Positions 52,921 to 64,000 of a DNA stretch of 64,000 nucleotides are shown here, one piece after another; within the stretch, counting starts at the first letter, position 1; each line of letters opens with the position of its first letter. Below the pieces are notes generated by a model, which saw nothing but the letters and a program-made list of their open reading frames with translations, made no database searches and was not told the origin of the DNA. The stretch is taken from NCBI GenBank assembly GCA_026874595.1, contig CM049310.1, positions 52,714,558 through 52,778,557 on the forward strand, written 5' to 3'. The DNA comes from Sipunculus nudus (taxonomy: Eukaryota; Annelida; Sipuncula; Golfingiida; Sipunculidae). The translations under genes and the position numbers were made by a program.

Positions 52921-53217
52921 GTTTCATTACCCCTGGATCAGAAAAAAATATATATAATGGTAAGTTTTGCTGAAAATCTGATCACCCATATAAGTGAAAG
53001 TGGATTGCCAGTCAGTTATTTTTATACATTTCATACAACACATTTAATACAAACTGTCTTCACATCTAAATTTATACATATACAATCTCTATAAGTAAAA
53101 TTCATTCACAGATTTATCATGTAAACCCCTTGTCCTGTCTTGATCAGATAACAGTGTTTTTTCACTTATATCACCTTCACAATTAGCCTTTTCACATATA
53201 TCATTAATATATATATA

Positions 53218-54308
53218 CAGTGAAACCTCATTGTGTCAAACTCGTTAAGTCTAATTCCTGCTTGTGTCAAAGGCGAATGAGTAGTCTGGGCCCTGCAAAA
53301 GACAGTTAAACCCTTAACTCCTTTTGTGTTGAACTCGGATGTGTAAAAAAAACTGATGTGTCGAAGTGTTTTGTCGGTCCCCAGCTAATATTTCTATCAC
53401 TTAATTAACTCAAAGTTTGGAAGCGTGAATGTTTGGATAACACTTATGCATGCCCCGTTAATCGTATTGGGCTGTGATGACCAGTTGTACCAGTAATTAA
53501 TTAATACCAACAAGGCTCTTACCCATCAAGCATGATGGCTCTGTCGCTCAAATCGAGGTCATGCCTCATTAATGTTTGGATAACAGTTGGGCACGGTACA
53601 TCAATCATACCTACTGCCGTGATGACCAGTTGTATAATTAATACTAGCAAGGATCTTTCTCAGTAAATGCAATGGTTTACACACCTGGTCTGTTGTTTAC
53701 CTGTTTGGCCAATTGGGAAATGAGTTCCACATCAGATTGACTCTCATTTACCATAGAGTACATCATACTGCATTACTGCTTCACTTTAATATTTTTTGTA
53801 TTCTGTTTGCTATTGCTTGTTTGCAGCCCAGAAAGTGTAAGCTTGATGTAAAGACCATGGAGCAGAAGTACGATGCACTGACAGTGCCTTGAGGTTGAAC
53901 GTGCTGACAACATCAAGACAAGAATCGTAAAGGACTTCAACATTCCCGCCAGCACGCTGAGTACATGGATCAAGAATGCTGGGAAGATCAAGGCGACCTA
54001 TGCTGTCCACAAACTGTGGAAGCTGCTACAGTCGTCAGAGGGTGCTGATGACTGCTTCAGATTCCTGTTGGGAATTGAGAGCTTTGTTTCTGACCAGGAG
54101 TGTTCTCGTTTTAAGCAAGGGACTGTTACTGCCTTTTTAGGAAGGTCTGATGTGTTGGACCGAAACTGATCTGAACCATATGATGATTTGTGTGTTTTAA
54201 TACATGAATGTGCTCTTATATCACTTTCTTGATTTACTTTCGGATTTCTCAACTCTGCTTGTGTCGAAATAATTTCTCCAGTCCTTTCAACACAACAAGG
54301 TTTCACTA
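53218..54308 (+). mobile_element. Pogo-like transposon relic carrying an HTH fragment
   Basis: The ends are CAGTGAAACCTCATTGTGT and, inverted, AGTGAAACCTTGTTGTGT, flanked by TA. It is 1.09 kb. At 53891-54045 a frame encodes 'VERADNIKTRIVKDFNIP' and 'ASTLSTWIKNAGKIKATY', the N-terminal HTH of pogo/Tigger-like transposases. Frameshifts lie on both sides and the DDE domain is absent. It probably lies in the first, non-coding intron of the aminotransferase gene. Confidence 0.82.
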
Positions 54309-54369
54309 TATATATATATATATATATATTTTTAAAAGTGTTATAGCCGTGTTAGTCTGTAGTTGAAGC

Positions 54370-54464
54370 GAAGGTGAAGATAAACAGTGATACTAACCAG
54401 TTTATTAACACACAATCTGAAGCTTCTTCGTAAGGTGGCACTGCCACTGTTTATCTTCACCTTC
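54370..54464. repeat. Short palindromic element with 20-bp arms between (AT)n runs
   Basis: GAAGGTGAAGATAAACAGTG (54370-54389) is exactly inverted at 54445-54464. (TA)n tracts border the unit (54305-54330 and 54465-54495). It could be a mini-MITE or a foldback. Confidence 0.85.
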
Positions 54465-54496
<32 letters not shown>

Positions 54497-55139
54497 AAAC
54501 ATGTTACATTTTTCAATATATTTATATTTTTGCATGCTCTCCTCAGTTAACATTCAAATAAATGTGCTCATAATTCCAGTAGATAATGTTTAAAGGAAAA
54601 TCAATTTCATAACATACCTTGGCTAATGATATCCAAAGTTTGATTTGTAATTATCCATGTGACACACCACTATTTTTAAGTGAATCCTTGAACTATATCC
54701 TTGGACTGTTCCTTATCAATACATTGATAATCTAGCAATGTATGTGTCATTGACCTGGTCACCCCATACTGGGCAGGCCATTGTCAAATCAAGTGGCAAA
54801 GAAATCCATGTAACTGATGATATTATAAAAAAAAGTGGGGGTTGTCTGAGAGTCTTGTAATTTTTTTATGCGTGTCTGAGAGTCTTGAAAATCTCAAGAT
54901 GTTAATAAAAAATCAGTTTTTTAATGTGATATCAAGACTAGAGTTCAATATTAAGAATGTACACCACTAAGTGTTTGTACAATACTGCTGCTTAATACAC
55001 TTAAGGCAGTGACCTATACTGTACCACTGCTGGGAGATAATTTAATAGCCAGTAAATCAATGTTTAACAAGGGAAAAGTTGATCTGTTGAACAGATCTAG
55101 TATGTCCCCTGCCTGGTGTGGGAATAGCTAGAAAGCAGT

Positions 55140-55385
55140 TGTGAATACATGTATGAAATTTGAGATGGGTCAATGTCACACACTAAGATTACTTCTGTGA
55201 CCTTGAAAACTGCATCAAGGTCATTTGTGTTCGAACTATAACTGGCCCTTGATAATGTGCATCAATGCTGCAAGTTTGGTAACTGTACCTCAAATTTTTT
55301 GAGTTATTGCTTTAATAAATGTGTGACGGACAGATGGATGGATGGACAGATGTTCACCATTTTTAGGTCCCCCCTGACACCCTCA
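55140..55385 (+). repeat. Family I fragment with GGAT/GGAC microsatellite end
   Basis: Shares 'CATCAAGGTCAT..GTTCGAA' and 'TTTGGT.ACTGTACCTCAAAT' with 51180-51305, and closes with GACGGACAGATGGATGGATG (55325-55344). The open frame across it is a repeat shadow. Confidence 0.65.
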
Positions 55386-55944
55386 GCAACAGCAGAGGAC
55401 AATAATATGTACATGTGGACATCAGGGTTAGATCTATGTTCCTGCATGAAAAAGGTTGAGTGTCTGATACCTTTAAACTGCTATTTGAAATATTTTTTAA
55501 AATTTAAATGTGATTTAAACAACAAAACATTCTTATATTCAGTCAAAGCATTCATAAACATTCAAAAACTTCAAATAAGATCAGCAGGGGTGTCAATACA
55601 GGGGAGATGTGGGTATATATTTCACCCCGCTTCTTGTCCAGGGGGGATGGTCAATGTTGATTATATACCCTCCCAAGCCTGCGATCACCCCTCCCCCCGT
55701 CCCATGAAGATATATTGACACCACTGAAGATCAGGATAATTACAGTGAACCCCATAATATGTGGGCACCCTTGGAACTGAGCTCAACTGCCCACCTTATA
55801 GAGGTTCCTAGAATATCAAGGTCGTGACCTCAACATAATAAACAAAAGAGGAGAAACAAGAGGATGGTCAAAATTGTCCATTTTATGAAGGTGTCCTTTG
55901 AGAGAGTTTCTACTGTAGATTTTTTGTAGTTGCAATAATTTAAA

Positions 55945-56420
55945 AGGGCCCAATCACCTATCTGACCTTTATAAACTGAAGGTAATCCCTTGGAGCTTTT
56001 ATAAATTTAGGCAAGAAAACAAAGATATCACAACAAGGCTGCTTGTTTTGTTTATATCAACGTGTTTATAATATGTGGGGGCCCGCCAAAATAATCAAAA
56101 CAAATTCAACAAGAGCATCTGGTAGAAAATTTGATAAGCCAGTGTTTTGCAAATTGTTTTGCAACATTTAAGTGACCTTTCTACCTCTGTATATATGCAG
56201 CCTTCCACCTTAGGTTACATGTTTTTCCCATTTGTCAACATTGCTGTGTTTACAAACATGTTGTTGATAAAGAACTTCATACATCCTTTGCAGAGGCATT
56301 ATAAGAACTTTTCATAACCAGAATTACCCTTAGATCATCAAGATATACACAGATGAAGCCTGAAATCACATTAATTCTTTTCCAGAGGTAGGTTAATGGG
56401 CACCTTCAATTATGCATGTG
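55945..56420 (+). repeat. Family D interspersed repeat, copy 4
   Basis: Starts 'AAAAGGGCCCAATCACCTAT' and carries the four shared blocks of the family in order. Confidence 0.78.
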
Positions 56421-56682
56421 ATGACAAGCCTGGATTCTTCATCACATGATTATATTTCCTGTAAATCTAATTAAATGTTTTAACTGATCTTGATGATGGC
56501 AATTCAAGCATTTGTTTTTCATGAGCATTTTTCTGCAAGTTTTATCCTTCACTGAAGAAAATAATTTTTTTTTATGAAACTGCATGGGAAGACCTTTTGA
56601 AATTTTCGGATGATGAAATTTCTTTTGTCTGATTTTTTTTTCTAACACTAATGAGAAATTTTTTTCATTTTTCAATTTAAAC

Positions 56683-56852
56683 AAGGCCTACAGGCCTAAT
56701 GGGAACCTGGGCAAAGTTGAGAAGTATGAATGGAGGTTTATTTTAAAAATTTAATATTGATCCTCCTAAGTCCTGCATATCTACCTTAGTCATTATGATT
56801 TCAGCAAAATGGACGTTTCTGACCTGCAAGTTTCGAACTAGGACATTTTAAA
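56683..56852 (+). repeat. Family M repeat, copy 2
   Basis: AAACAAGGCCTACAGGCCTA start, 'GTCATTATGATTTCAGC' body, ending 'GGACATTTTAAAACC' exactly where family A copy 3 begins. Confidence 0.78.
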
Positions 56853-57600
56853 ACCAGAATATGGGTAGTCAACAAGCCACTATGTGCATCCGCAGAAATC
56901 AGAGTGGGACGGGTGAAGTGAGGCATGGATTAAGTGGCAAGGGGAATAGAGCGTGATGTGTTGCATATTAGCATGGATGTCTGCAGCTTAAACGTGAATG
57001 TAGGTGGTGCCATCTGTCATAAAATCAAGAAAATTGTCCAGGATGTATAAACCTGCAAAATTTCAGGTGGATAAGTCAAACCATTGCTGAGATATGAGTG
57101 ATTTTAACCTAAGGCAGATGAACAGATGGATGCTGTGCATAAATGGTTGCAGGTGGTGCCACCAGTTTTGCCTATGATGAAGAGCTATGTGAGATCTATA
57201 CACATGCAAAATTTTTGCCTAATCAGTCTAACGGTTCCCGAGATATGAGCTTTGATGTCTGCAGAGTAAATGTGAATGTAGGTGGCGCCACCTGTCATAA
57301 AATAGAGAAAGCTTTCAAGGATGTAAAATACCTGCAAAATTTCAGGTTGAAAAGTCAAACCACTGCTGACATATGAGTTATATTATCCAAGGCAGATGAA
57401 CAGATGGATGCTGTGCAAAAATGGTTGCAGGTGGCGCCACCATTTTTTGTGTATGTTATAAAGCTATCAAAGGGCTACATTTGTGCAAAATTTTTAGCCT
57501 GATCGGTCAAACGGTTCCCGAGATATGGGGGATTATGTGTGGAAACAGACGCAAAAATGGATGCTGGGCAGCAAGGAAAGGTCAGAGGTCAACCAAAAAT
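56853..57600 (+). repeat. Family A repeat, copy 3 (3' truncated)
   Basis: The start is CCAGAATATGGGTAGTC. Perfect GGTGGCGCCACC boxes lie at 57281 and 57430 (149 bp apart). It stops in the 'AAAGGTCAGAGGTCAA' block, before the terminal hairpin seen in copies 1 and 2. Confidence 0.85.
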
Positions 57601-57639
57601 TAGGACCCCACCTGTTTGTACTGAGTGACCTCTTGACTT

Positions 57640-57820
57640 GGCTGCTGAAACTCAGTATGAAGTCAAATCTGTTTTCAAATACAGAAAGCCTTTTTCAATT
57701 GGCTACAATGCTTTTATAAAACTGTATTTACCCAATCTATTCTTATAAAACTGGCAGAACCCTACCATAGAATAAATCTTGTAAAGTTTAAACCAATCAG
57801 CTGAACAGTTTCATCATAAA
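57640..57820 (+). repeat. Family J flank, copy 2
   Basis: Inverse of 23540-23700 ('GAAAGCCTTTTTCAATTGGC', 'TCTTGTAAAGTTTAAACCA'). It has replaced the end of family A copy 3. Confidence 0.7.
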
Positions 57821-57869
57821 TCAGTGTATAAGCTAGAAGAGTTTAAAATTACGTTTTCGCTTGTAAAAA

Positions 57870-58390
57870 CAAATCAATGTAGGTGGCGCCACCAATACCT
57901 CAAAATCAGATATGACATATGTGACAAACATTAGTATAAAATTTGGTCATTATAGCTCTAGCAGTTTCTGAGATTTTAATTTTAGTGTGCTTTTTTGGAC
58001 AGATGACTAAGTTCAACCTCCTGTAACTTGGCCAAAAATCTCCGAACTGAAACCATTTGAACAAATTTGAGAGAGATTGTTCTAGGGATCATTTCTGTGA
58101 AATATTGGACAATTTGGCTGGACAGTTTCAGAGAAGAAGATTTTTAAAGGTTTTTAAGCTTTTTCTCTATAAAATCTAAATTAATGCAGATACCCAATAA
58201 TAAGCTCCAGGGCACCAAGTTTCACATGTGATGAATTCTTACATGTAATTTGGAGCTGCTAGCTCCGACAGTTTTTTCACTTACAGCCATGGACGGTGGA
58301 AAGCCAGCCATGGACGGCGCACGGCGCACGGCTGACGACAGACGACGCTGCGCCATCGCATAAGCTCACAGGTTCGCAAAAAAAATCATG
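57870..58390 (-). repeat. Family L repeat, copy 3
   Basis: Contains GGTGGCGCCACC at 57882 and 'CAATTTGGCTGGACAGTTTC'. Its right end is GACGGCGCACGGC-like sequence plus 'GCCATCGCATAAGCTCACAG' (58351-58370). Confidence 0.75.
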
Positions 58391-58464
58391 CATTTTATCT
58401 TATGTCTAGGAGCAAATGACTTCTTGTATATTTTTAAATTGAAAAGATTTGGCCACAAACAGCA

Positions 58465-58720
58465 CTAAATTACTAACCAGGTTAGTTGTATCACTCCTGC
58501 AGGTCCTTGGTGGGTGTCATCCCCATTGCTGGGTCATAACACCATGGAACTCCCAAAAGGCGCACTCATTTGTGAGTGAAACATGACTGTTGTGCACAGT
58601 CTCCCCATTAATCCTGCAGGGTGCCCACCCTGGGTAGGGGCAAACCGTGTAAAATCTAACTTCCTAGGCTGAGTTTGGAACTCACAATCTCCCAGCTTTG
58701 TGAAGGTTATAACTGCTATA
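58465..58720 (-). repeat. tRNA-derived SINE, copy 3
   Basis: On the - strand: B-box-like 'TGTGAGTTCCAAACTC' near 58680, body with 'CCCAGGGTGGGCACCCTGCA' and 'TTATGACCCAGCAATGG'. It matches copy 1 at 6525-6880. Confidence 0.6.
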
Positions 58721-61104
58721 ATTTGTTAAAAATTAAGTAATGGGCACTTCACCTGATACTTTATGAATCCTAGTCATGACTGGACAATATACTCTGAATC
58801 AGATATTCGCAATATGATTAAGTAAGAAAGATGTCAATATCAGTGTATGTATTTTTTATCCTGTCCCCTGAGGTTCAATAATTTGAAGTAAATTCACAAA
58901 TCAGGTGCTAACCATTGTGAAGCTTTAGCTTATACATGTATCTTATCACATGTCATTGTGGGTATCAGGGTGATATATGTTTGAACTTCAGCTTAACGAA
59001 TGTAAGTCACTGAGTTCACAAGTTAAAAATAAATTGTTTTGGTGAGATACCAAACATTCATTTGATTTGCACAGAGCCAGTACTAACTGTATACAATGTT
59101 TAGCTGGTAACTATTTTCATTATTCTTTCATTATTTATATACATTCAGGTATGAGAATGCCATCTATATTTTGTACTGCGAGGAGCTATAGGTCCTTCCA
59201 ATGGAGCAAGATTTAAAATCTGTTTTACAGAATTTAGCCAGAAACACAATTAAAGAAAGAACAGTTAACATAGAGCTTTCAAATTTTAGATTTTTTAATA
59301 TCAGGGTAAAATAGAAAGGACCATTTGCTTTTTGATAATTTTTTTTGTAATAAAAGACCAATATTTTCTTATTAAATATTATTCAGTATTTATATCATGG
59401 ATAGGTTATAATATTAAGGACAAATAATGCAACTGATTTTACATTAATATGAAAGCATACGGCCTCTAGCAGTCCTATTAAAAATATTCCTGATAATTCA
59501 CCAAATTTTGATGTGATATGAAGAAACTGGGCCTGAATGAGGGTTTTAAAAACTTTTAAATTTTAAAATTTTAAAACAAGAAACCTGTGAGCAGAATGTG
59601 TCCTGCTCATACCAAATAGGGAATTGACATGAACATTGTCATGAAGAGGTTTACCTGAAGTGAGGATAGCCTGTGTAGACCAGTAGATGATATAAGACTC
59701 TCTCAACAATTTACTCAACTTACATAATTGAATTTAGCTACTCTTTTTGCTATACTTCATTTGGAACTCAGGCAATCACATATTTTAGAAGACGAACACA
59801 TTTGGTCTTGATGAATTGACTGATGGCCAGAAACAAGGGACTCATTGGTCACTGTGCTCAGCTGAAGTTGACCTTGAAGGTAAAAAATCTATACTAATAT
59901 CAAATGGAGATCAAGTGTAAGAGGAAGAGGTAATAAAGGCCATGGTTGGTTTATATGATTGGTTTGTATTGATGAGCAAGAAATTGTTGCAAATAATATT
60001 TTGTGACCTGACCATGTGTTTCCTAATGTTGAAACTGAAGCATGTGAGCAGTTTGTAATGAATGATCTGTACTATTACCATGATCATTAGTTGACTTTTT
60101 GATTAACTGTTGACATTTCAGTAGTTTACAAATTTGTTCAACTGAATCTATTTTTTTGTATAATACATATCATTAAATATATATGTATTTTTTATTAAAT
60201 GTATACAGTTGAAATATAACTAATTAACAACATAAAACAGGGCAAACAAAGCCTGATCTCAAATTCTGCTGAGGCAGGAAAATAATGAACAAATGTTTGC
60301 ATTAAATCCTCTTTTTTTTATCACATATTTTTTTTTTTAATTTAAGTTTATATTTCTATACATTTCCCATATAACAGATATATCTGAATATAAAAGTTGA
60401 TTCACAATTCTGATTGCATCATCATAAATCTCAACCTTGTCAGATAACACTACATCATGCATACAAATGTTTATTTATTTTTTACCACAAAAATATATCT
60501 TTTAAATCTGCAAAACAATATCTAAAAATAATACTTGATTTAGATTTCACAATTTTTAATTGTGTCTTTATTATCCATAATGTGCTTCATATTTTATAAA
60601 TTTAATCATACTGATGGGTTCAATTATATCTGTAAATTATTTAAAAGAAAATTAATTTCTTTAAAAATGCTACATTAACACAACATGGCATCTTCTGGAT
60701 TACACTTGAATTACTTTTTCAAGGAAAGTTTTTGTATATTGGAGTGGAAACAGCGTTACAATTAAGGAAATACAGTGAAAACAATAACAATTACTGCATA
60801 ACACTTGGCGGGTTGGGTTTGCAGGGTGGGGGGGATTGGGGTGGTGATTTTAGAATAACTGTACACCTGTCACAGCAGGGGGTCTCCCCAAGTAACTGTA
60901 ACAAGTCAGAAACCTTGGCATAGCTGACTTCCAGTGACCTGAAGTGGAACCCTGCACCTGTAATCTGTAATCAAAGCAAATGACTACAGTAGAGCCTCAA
61001 GAAAAAATCAATAACTAGCTTAATTTTCAAGCTTTTATTTTCAAATTTCAGATTTAAACAAATTAAATATTTATGTTTACATGCTGTGAAAATTAAATCA
61101 ATGG
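58721..61104. other. Intergenic, AT-rich, no gene seen
   Basis: No ORF with family resemblance. Weak AAACAAG-plus-stem starts occur near 59575 and 59834 (the latter followed by 'CTGTGCTCAGCTGAA', as in family J). Otherwise nothing is recognised. Confidence 0.4.
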
Positions 61105-61715
61105 TACTTACAGGAAAAAACGTGCCATGGTCAAAGTTGGGCTAAATTTAAGGTACTGATTTTATTTTTATGCTAATAACTTAAAAAATTTACAAAATTC
61201 AGATCTAATTTTGGGTAAACAATTAAATCTTAATTAAACATAGTTATATACTTGGGAAAATAGACTCTAGTTTCAAAATTCAGTGAGTAAATATTTTTCC
61301 TGATTTTTTACAAAGTCCATAATGTTCCAGCCCATAACTTATAGAATTTATACTTAACAGACTTAATTTCTGGCATGTACATAGGAACTATATAGAGGAA
61401 TATTTATGGTAAATATGAGGAAAAACAGATGAGTGGTTTTGATATTAGGCAGTCCTGAAGTGTGAAAATAGGTTTTTAATAAAAAATTGAGGTTTTTCCT
61501 TAATTTCTCAAAGGAACAAAGTCACAAAGACCCAGTTTTCAGCTTGGTAGGAGATCTTGGGGACATCTAACATTATGCTGAATTTTGGATTCCTAGGTCT
61601 AACGGTTTCAAAACGTGCCACATCTACGGACGGACGGACGGACAGCTAGACGGACGGACAACGGACAATTGACCAGGACTATGGCTCAGATGACTTATAG
61701 TCAGCTGAGCTAAAA
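61105..61715 (-). repeat. Family N repeat, copy 3 (full-length inverse of 20400-21005)
   Basis: The body matches copy 1 nearly end to end. The right end has GGACGGACGGACGGACAG, then 'GGACTAT', then hairpin GGCTCAGATGAC-TTATA-GTCAGCTGAGCT and AAAAATG. Confidence 0.88.
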
Positions 61716-61749
61716 ATGGGAGGAATTACACATATAATAACAATAATAT

Positions 61750-61765
61750 ACTGAAATAGTATATA

Positions 61766-61833
<68 letters not shown>
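61750..61833. repeat. (AT)n microsatellite
   Basis: About 80 bp of almost pure AT repeats starting near 61757. Confidence 0.97.
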
Positions 61834-61836
<3 letters not shown>

Positions 61837-63499
61837 GTTAACAAACCCAAAAGATTGGATTTTACAAATTGGCACCCATTAATTTAATGTGCCACAGGAT
61901 TAGTTTTTTATTGTCACTGATTTTTTGGCCTCAGGCTTTTAATCACAGTGAATAATTTTTTTTTTATATTGTACGACAATTTAGTTATTTCATTATGTTC
62001 TTTCATTGCAAATAAGTATTTTTACACTACATGTACCACCCTCATATTTTATATATTTGTGGGTGAACATGCCCGGTTTGTTCTTCATCAGACAGATTAA
62101 TTTTTTCTGATGCTATAAAGGAATCAATATCATAAATAAGGGAAAATGTAAAAACCTGCGACAGCTGCTGCTAATGTAACATATGGGGCTGCTGGTATAT
62201 TGTGCACATACAATTATATATTATAATTTATCATCATATACTGGCAGGTTCACTCTGAACTCAAATTATGTTGTATTATAACTTACAAACTTTGGGAAAC
62301 ATTAATTTTAAATGAAGCTTAACCACCGTATGATATATCTCTGTTGGAAGTACTTATAATGTCCGTCATGCAGATATATATCATAGCCTAGAAAATTCTA
62401 AACTAAAACCTATCCCTATACATTAGACAAATTGTTAACAATCTTTAACTGGATGCTATACACACCAGACCCAACATTTGTATGACTTAAGCTCATCAGG
62501 TGTGAATGGCTGAATGAGCTATAATAAGAAAAAAAACAAGGGGTCCATGGGTCATAGTGCTCAGTTGAATTTGCCTTTGACAGACAAGTATCAAATTATG
62601 GTGGACAGAAAACAGGCAACAGTTTTTGTTATATTGTTGCACCTGAAAATGTAGATCCTAATGCTGCAGCAATCTGGCAATATTACAAATAAGACTGTGA
62701 TGCATGTATAATTTCCTTTTTTCAAGTTCAAAATACATGTGATATGTTGCTTGTGGACCTACAATGATTGTACATGCAAAAGAAGAGTAATTTTTTTCTC
62801 TCTCTATATATAGGAAATGGCTCCAAAGCTTGTGGAGAATACTGTTAATTCTGCCTGATATGACATGGTCAACTTGCAGTATTAACATAATACATATTTC
62901 CTGCCTCTGAAGTCCTGAATGTCAACAAGGTCTAAGTATGAATGTATAATATTTTTCATATGCACTAAAACATTTAAGGGATCTAATCATCTAGAATCAC
63001 AAAAAGTGGGAAAAAAGGGTATTTCAACTGCTTGACTGATACAGGCACAAGAATTTCTTTATTAATAATACCAGTACATGTAAGAAACAATGACAAATTA
63101 GAGATGGTCCTTGTTCCCTAACAACAAACTGAAAGGTATGTCTGCTTTGAGAGAAAAGCATGATGCTGTAAGTATTCACCAACTGACAGTTCTCCCTTCA
63201 GAATTTACCTTATCAGTTTCATTTAGCAGTCAGAGATTTCCACAACCTTGACAAATTTTGTAAAAGCACACATTTGCAGGAAAATGATGCCAGGTAATAT
63301 ATCATACCATATCTTATTCTGCCATTTTATCAAAAGTGGATACCAGTTTATAGGTATTGCTTATATTAAGTAAAATTATGCATACACATATATTTTATTA
63401 TTTTATAAAATGTTTAAACTGAAGATAAATTTTTCAAGATAAATTTTCCTATAATACCACAGCATGGCTTCTCTTAGCCCATTCTTTGAATCAATTTTC
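61834..63499. other. Intergenic, AT-rich, no gene seen
   Basis: One family J-like start (AAACAAGGGGTCCATGGGTC, 62532-62551). No coding signal. Confidence 0.4.
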
Positions 63500-63837
63500 A
63501 AAAAAAGTGACCCATGGGTCATGACACTCAGCGGACTAAGAAGACAATCACAAAATGAATTTAATCATCTGAATGCCAAATTTTGTAGGTGGACTCCCCA
63601 TTCAACTAAAGCTTAGCTTGGAGGATATGGGTAACAGAGACCTAATTTAAGGTTTCTTTAGAGATTTTTTATGGACCTCCCAGGATGTCAAGTAAGAAGA
63701 TTCTAGGTCCAGTGGTTATGATTTGTGCCCTGGTAACGGACAGATGCACAGACCGAAGGACAGGCACACAGACGGACGACAGACAAAAGAGTGATCGCTT
63801 TAGCTCAGATGACTTTCAGTCAGTTGAGCTAAAAATG
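63500..63837 (+). repeat. Family K repeat, copy 2: hairpin at both ends
   Basis: Starts at GACCCATGGGTC (63509-63520), body as in 31587-31830, then GACGGACGACAGACA and the hairpin AGCTCAGATGAC-TTTCA-GTCAGTTGAGCT (63802-63830) followed by AAAAATG. Confidence 0.9.
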
Positions 63838-63840
63838 ATG

Positions 63841-64000
63841 AAACAAGGGACCCATGGGTCACGGCACTTGGCTGAAGTTTTTGCAAAGGCAAAATATGCA
63901 AAATATTCTATTGTAATGTTTTATATATATATAAGCATATGAGAAGCTAATAGGAAATGGGCCCTCCTACTTAGTTATAGTAAAGTTCTAAATATATGAT
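63841..64000 (+). repeat. Family J repeat, copy 3 (runs off the window)
   Basis: AAACAAG start, GACCCATGGGTC at 63849-63860, body inverse to 23375-23516 ('GCATATGAGAAGCTAATAGG', 'GGGCCCTCCTACTTAG'). Confidence 0.85.

Noticed and set aside
63800-63836. Hairpin followed by AAAAA as a bacterial-type terminator
   Set aside because: The window is eukaryotic nuclear DNA. The hairpin plus A-run is a repeat terminus recurring in many families.

Overview
The window is nuclear DNA of an animal, most likely a bivalve mollusc. Genes are split by long AT-rich introns with GT..AG borders. One gene is a metazoan ASCC2 orthologue. The repeats carry GTCC/GACA microsatellites next to 'AGCTCA..' or 'CATCGCATAAGCTCAC' hairpins, of a kind common in bivalve genomes. 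The species assignment is inference.

Two protein genes are supported and they converge. ASCC2 runs on the + strand (about 2144-17729; its first exons lie left of the window or were missed) and encodes the ubiquitin-binding subunit of the ASC-1 complex. A class V PLP-dependent aminotransferase resembling isopenicillin N epimerase runs on the - strand (52920-27797). It has eight coding exons whose splice phases all agree, giving 404 residues. About 10 kb of repeats separates the two 3' ends, and the last 10 kb of the window shows no gene.

Layout: 1-1551 is the 3' end of a Ty3/gypsy-like retrotransposon (RNase H, polypurine tract, probable LTR). 2144-17729 is ASCC2, with intronic hairpin-type repeats, a SINE and a broken Tigger/pogo transposon. 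19.6-27.8 kb is intergenic and holds two Helitron-like elements with canonical 3' ends. 27.8-52.9 kb is the aminotransferase gene; its introns hold tandem arrays with periods near 149 bp and 179 bp, a LINE with a MITE inside it, and a 54-bp minisatellite copied from the gene's own exon/intron border. 53.2-64 kb holds a pogo relic and more repeats.

The most striking signal is a set of otherwise unrelated repeat families built to one plan. They start with AAACWAG and a hairpin, carry a unique or tandemly repeated body, then a (GGAC/GACA)n stretch, then a second hairpin followed by AAAA. Stem sequences differ between families, and in one family a stem pair has changed on both sides. This looks like one or more groups of non-autonomous elements with interchangeable ends (Helentron-like or SINE-like). 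No autonomous partner is visible here.
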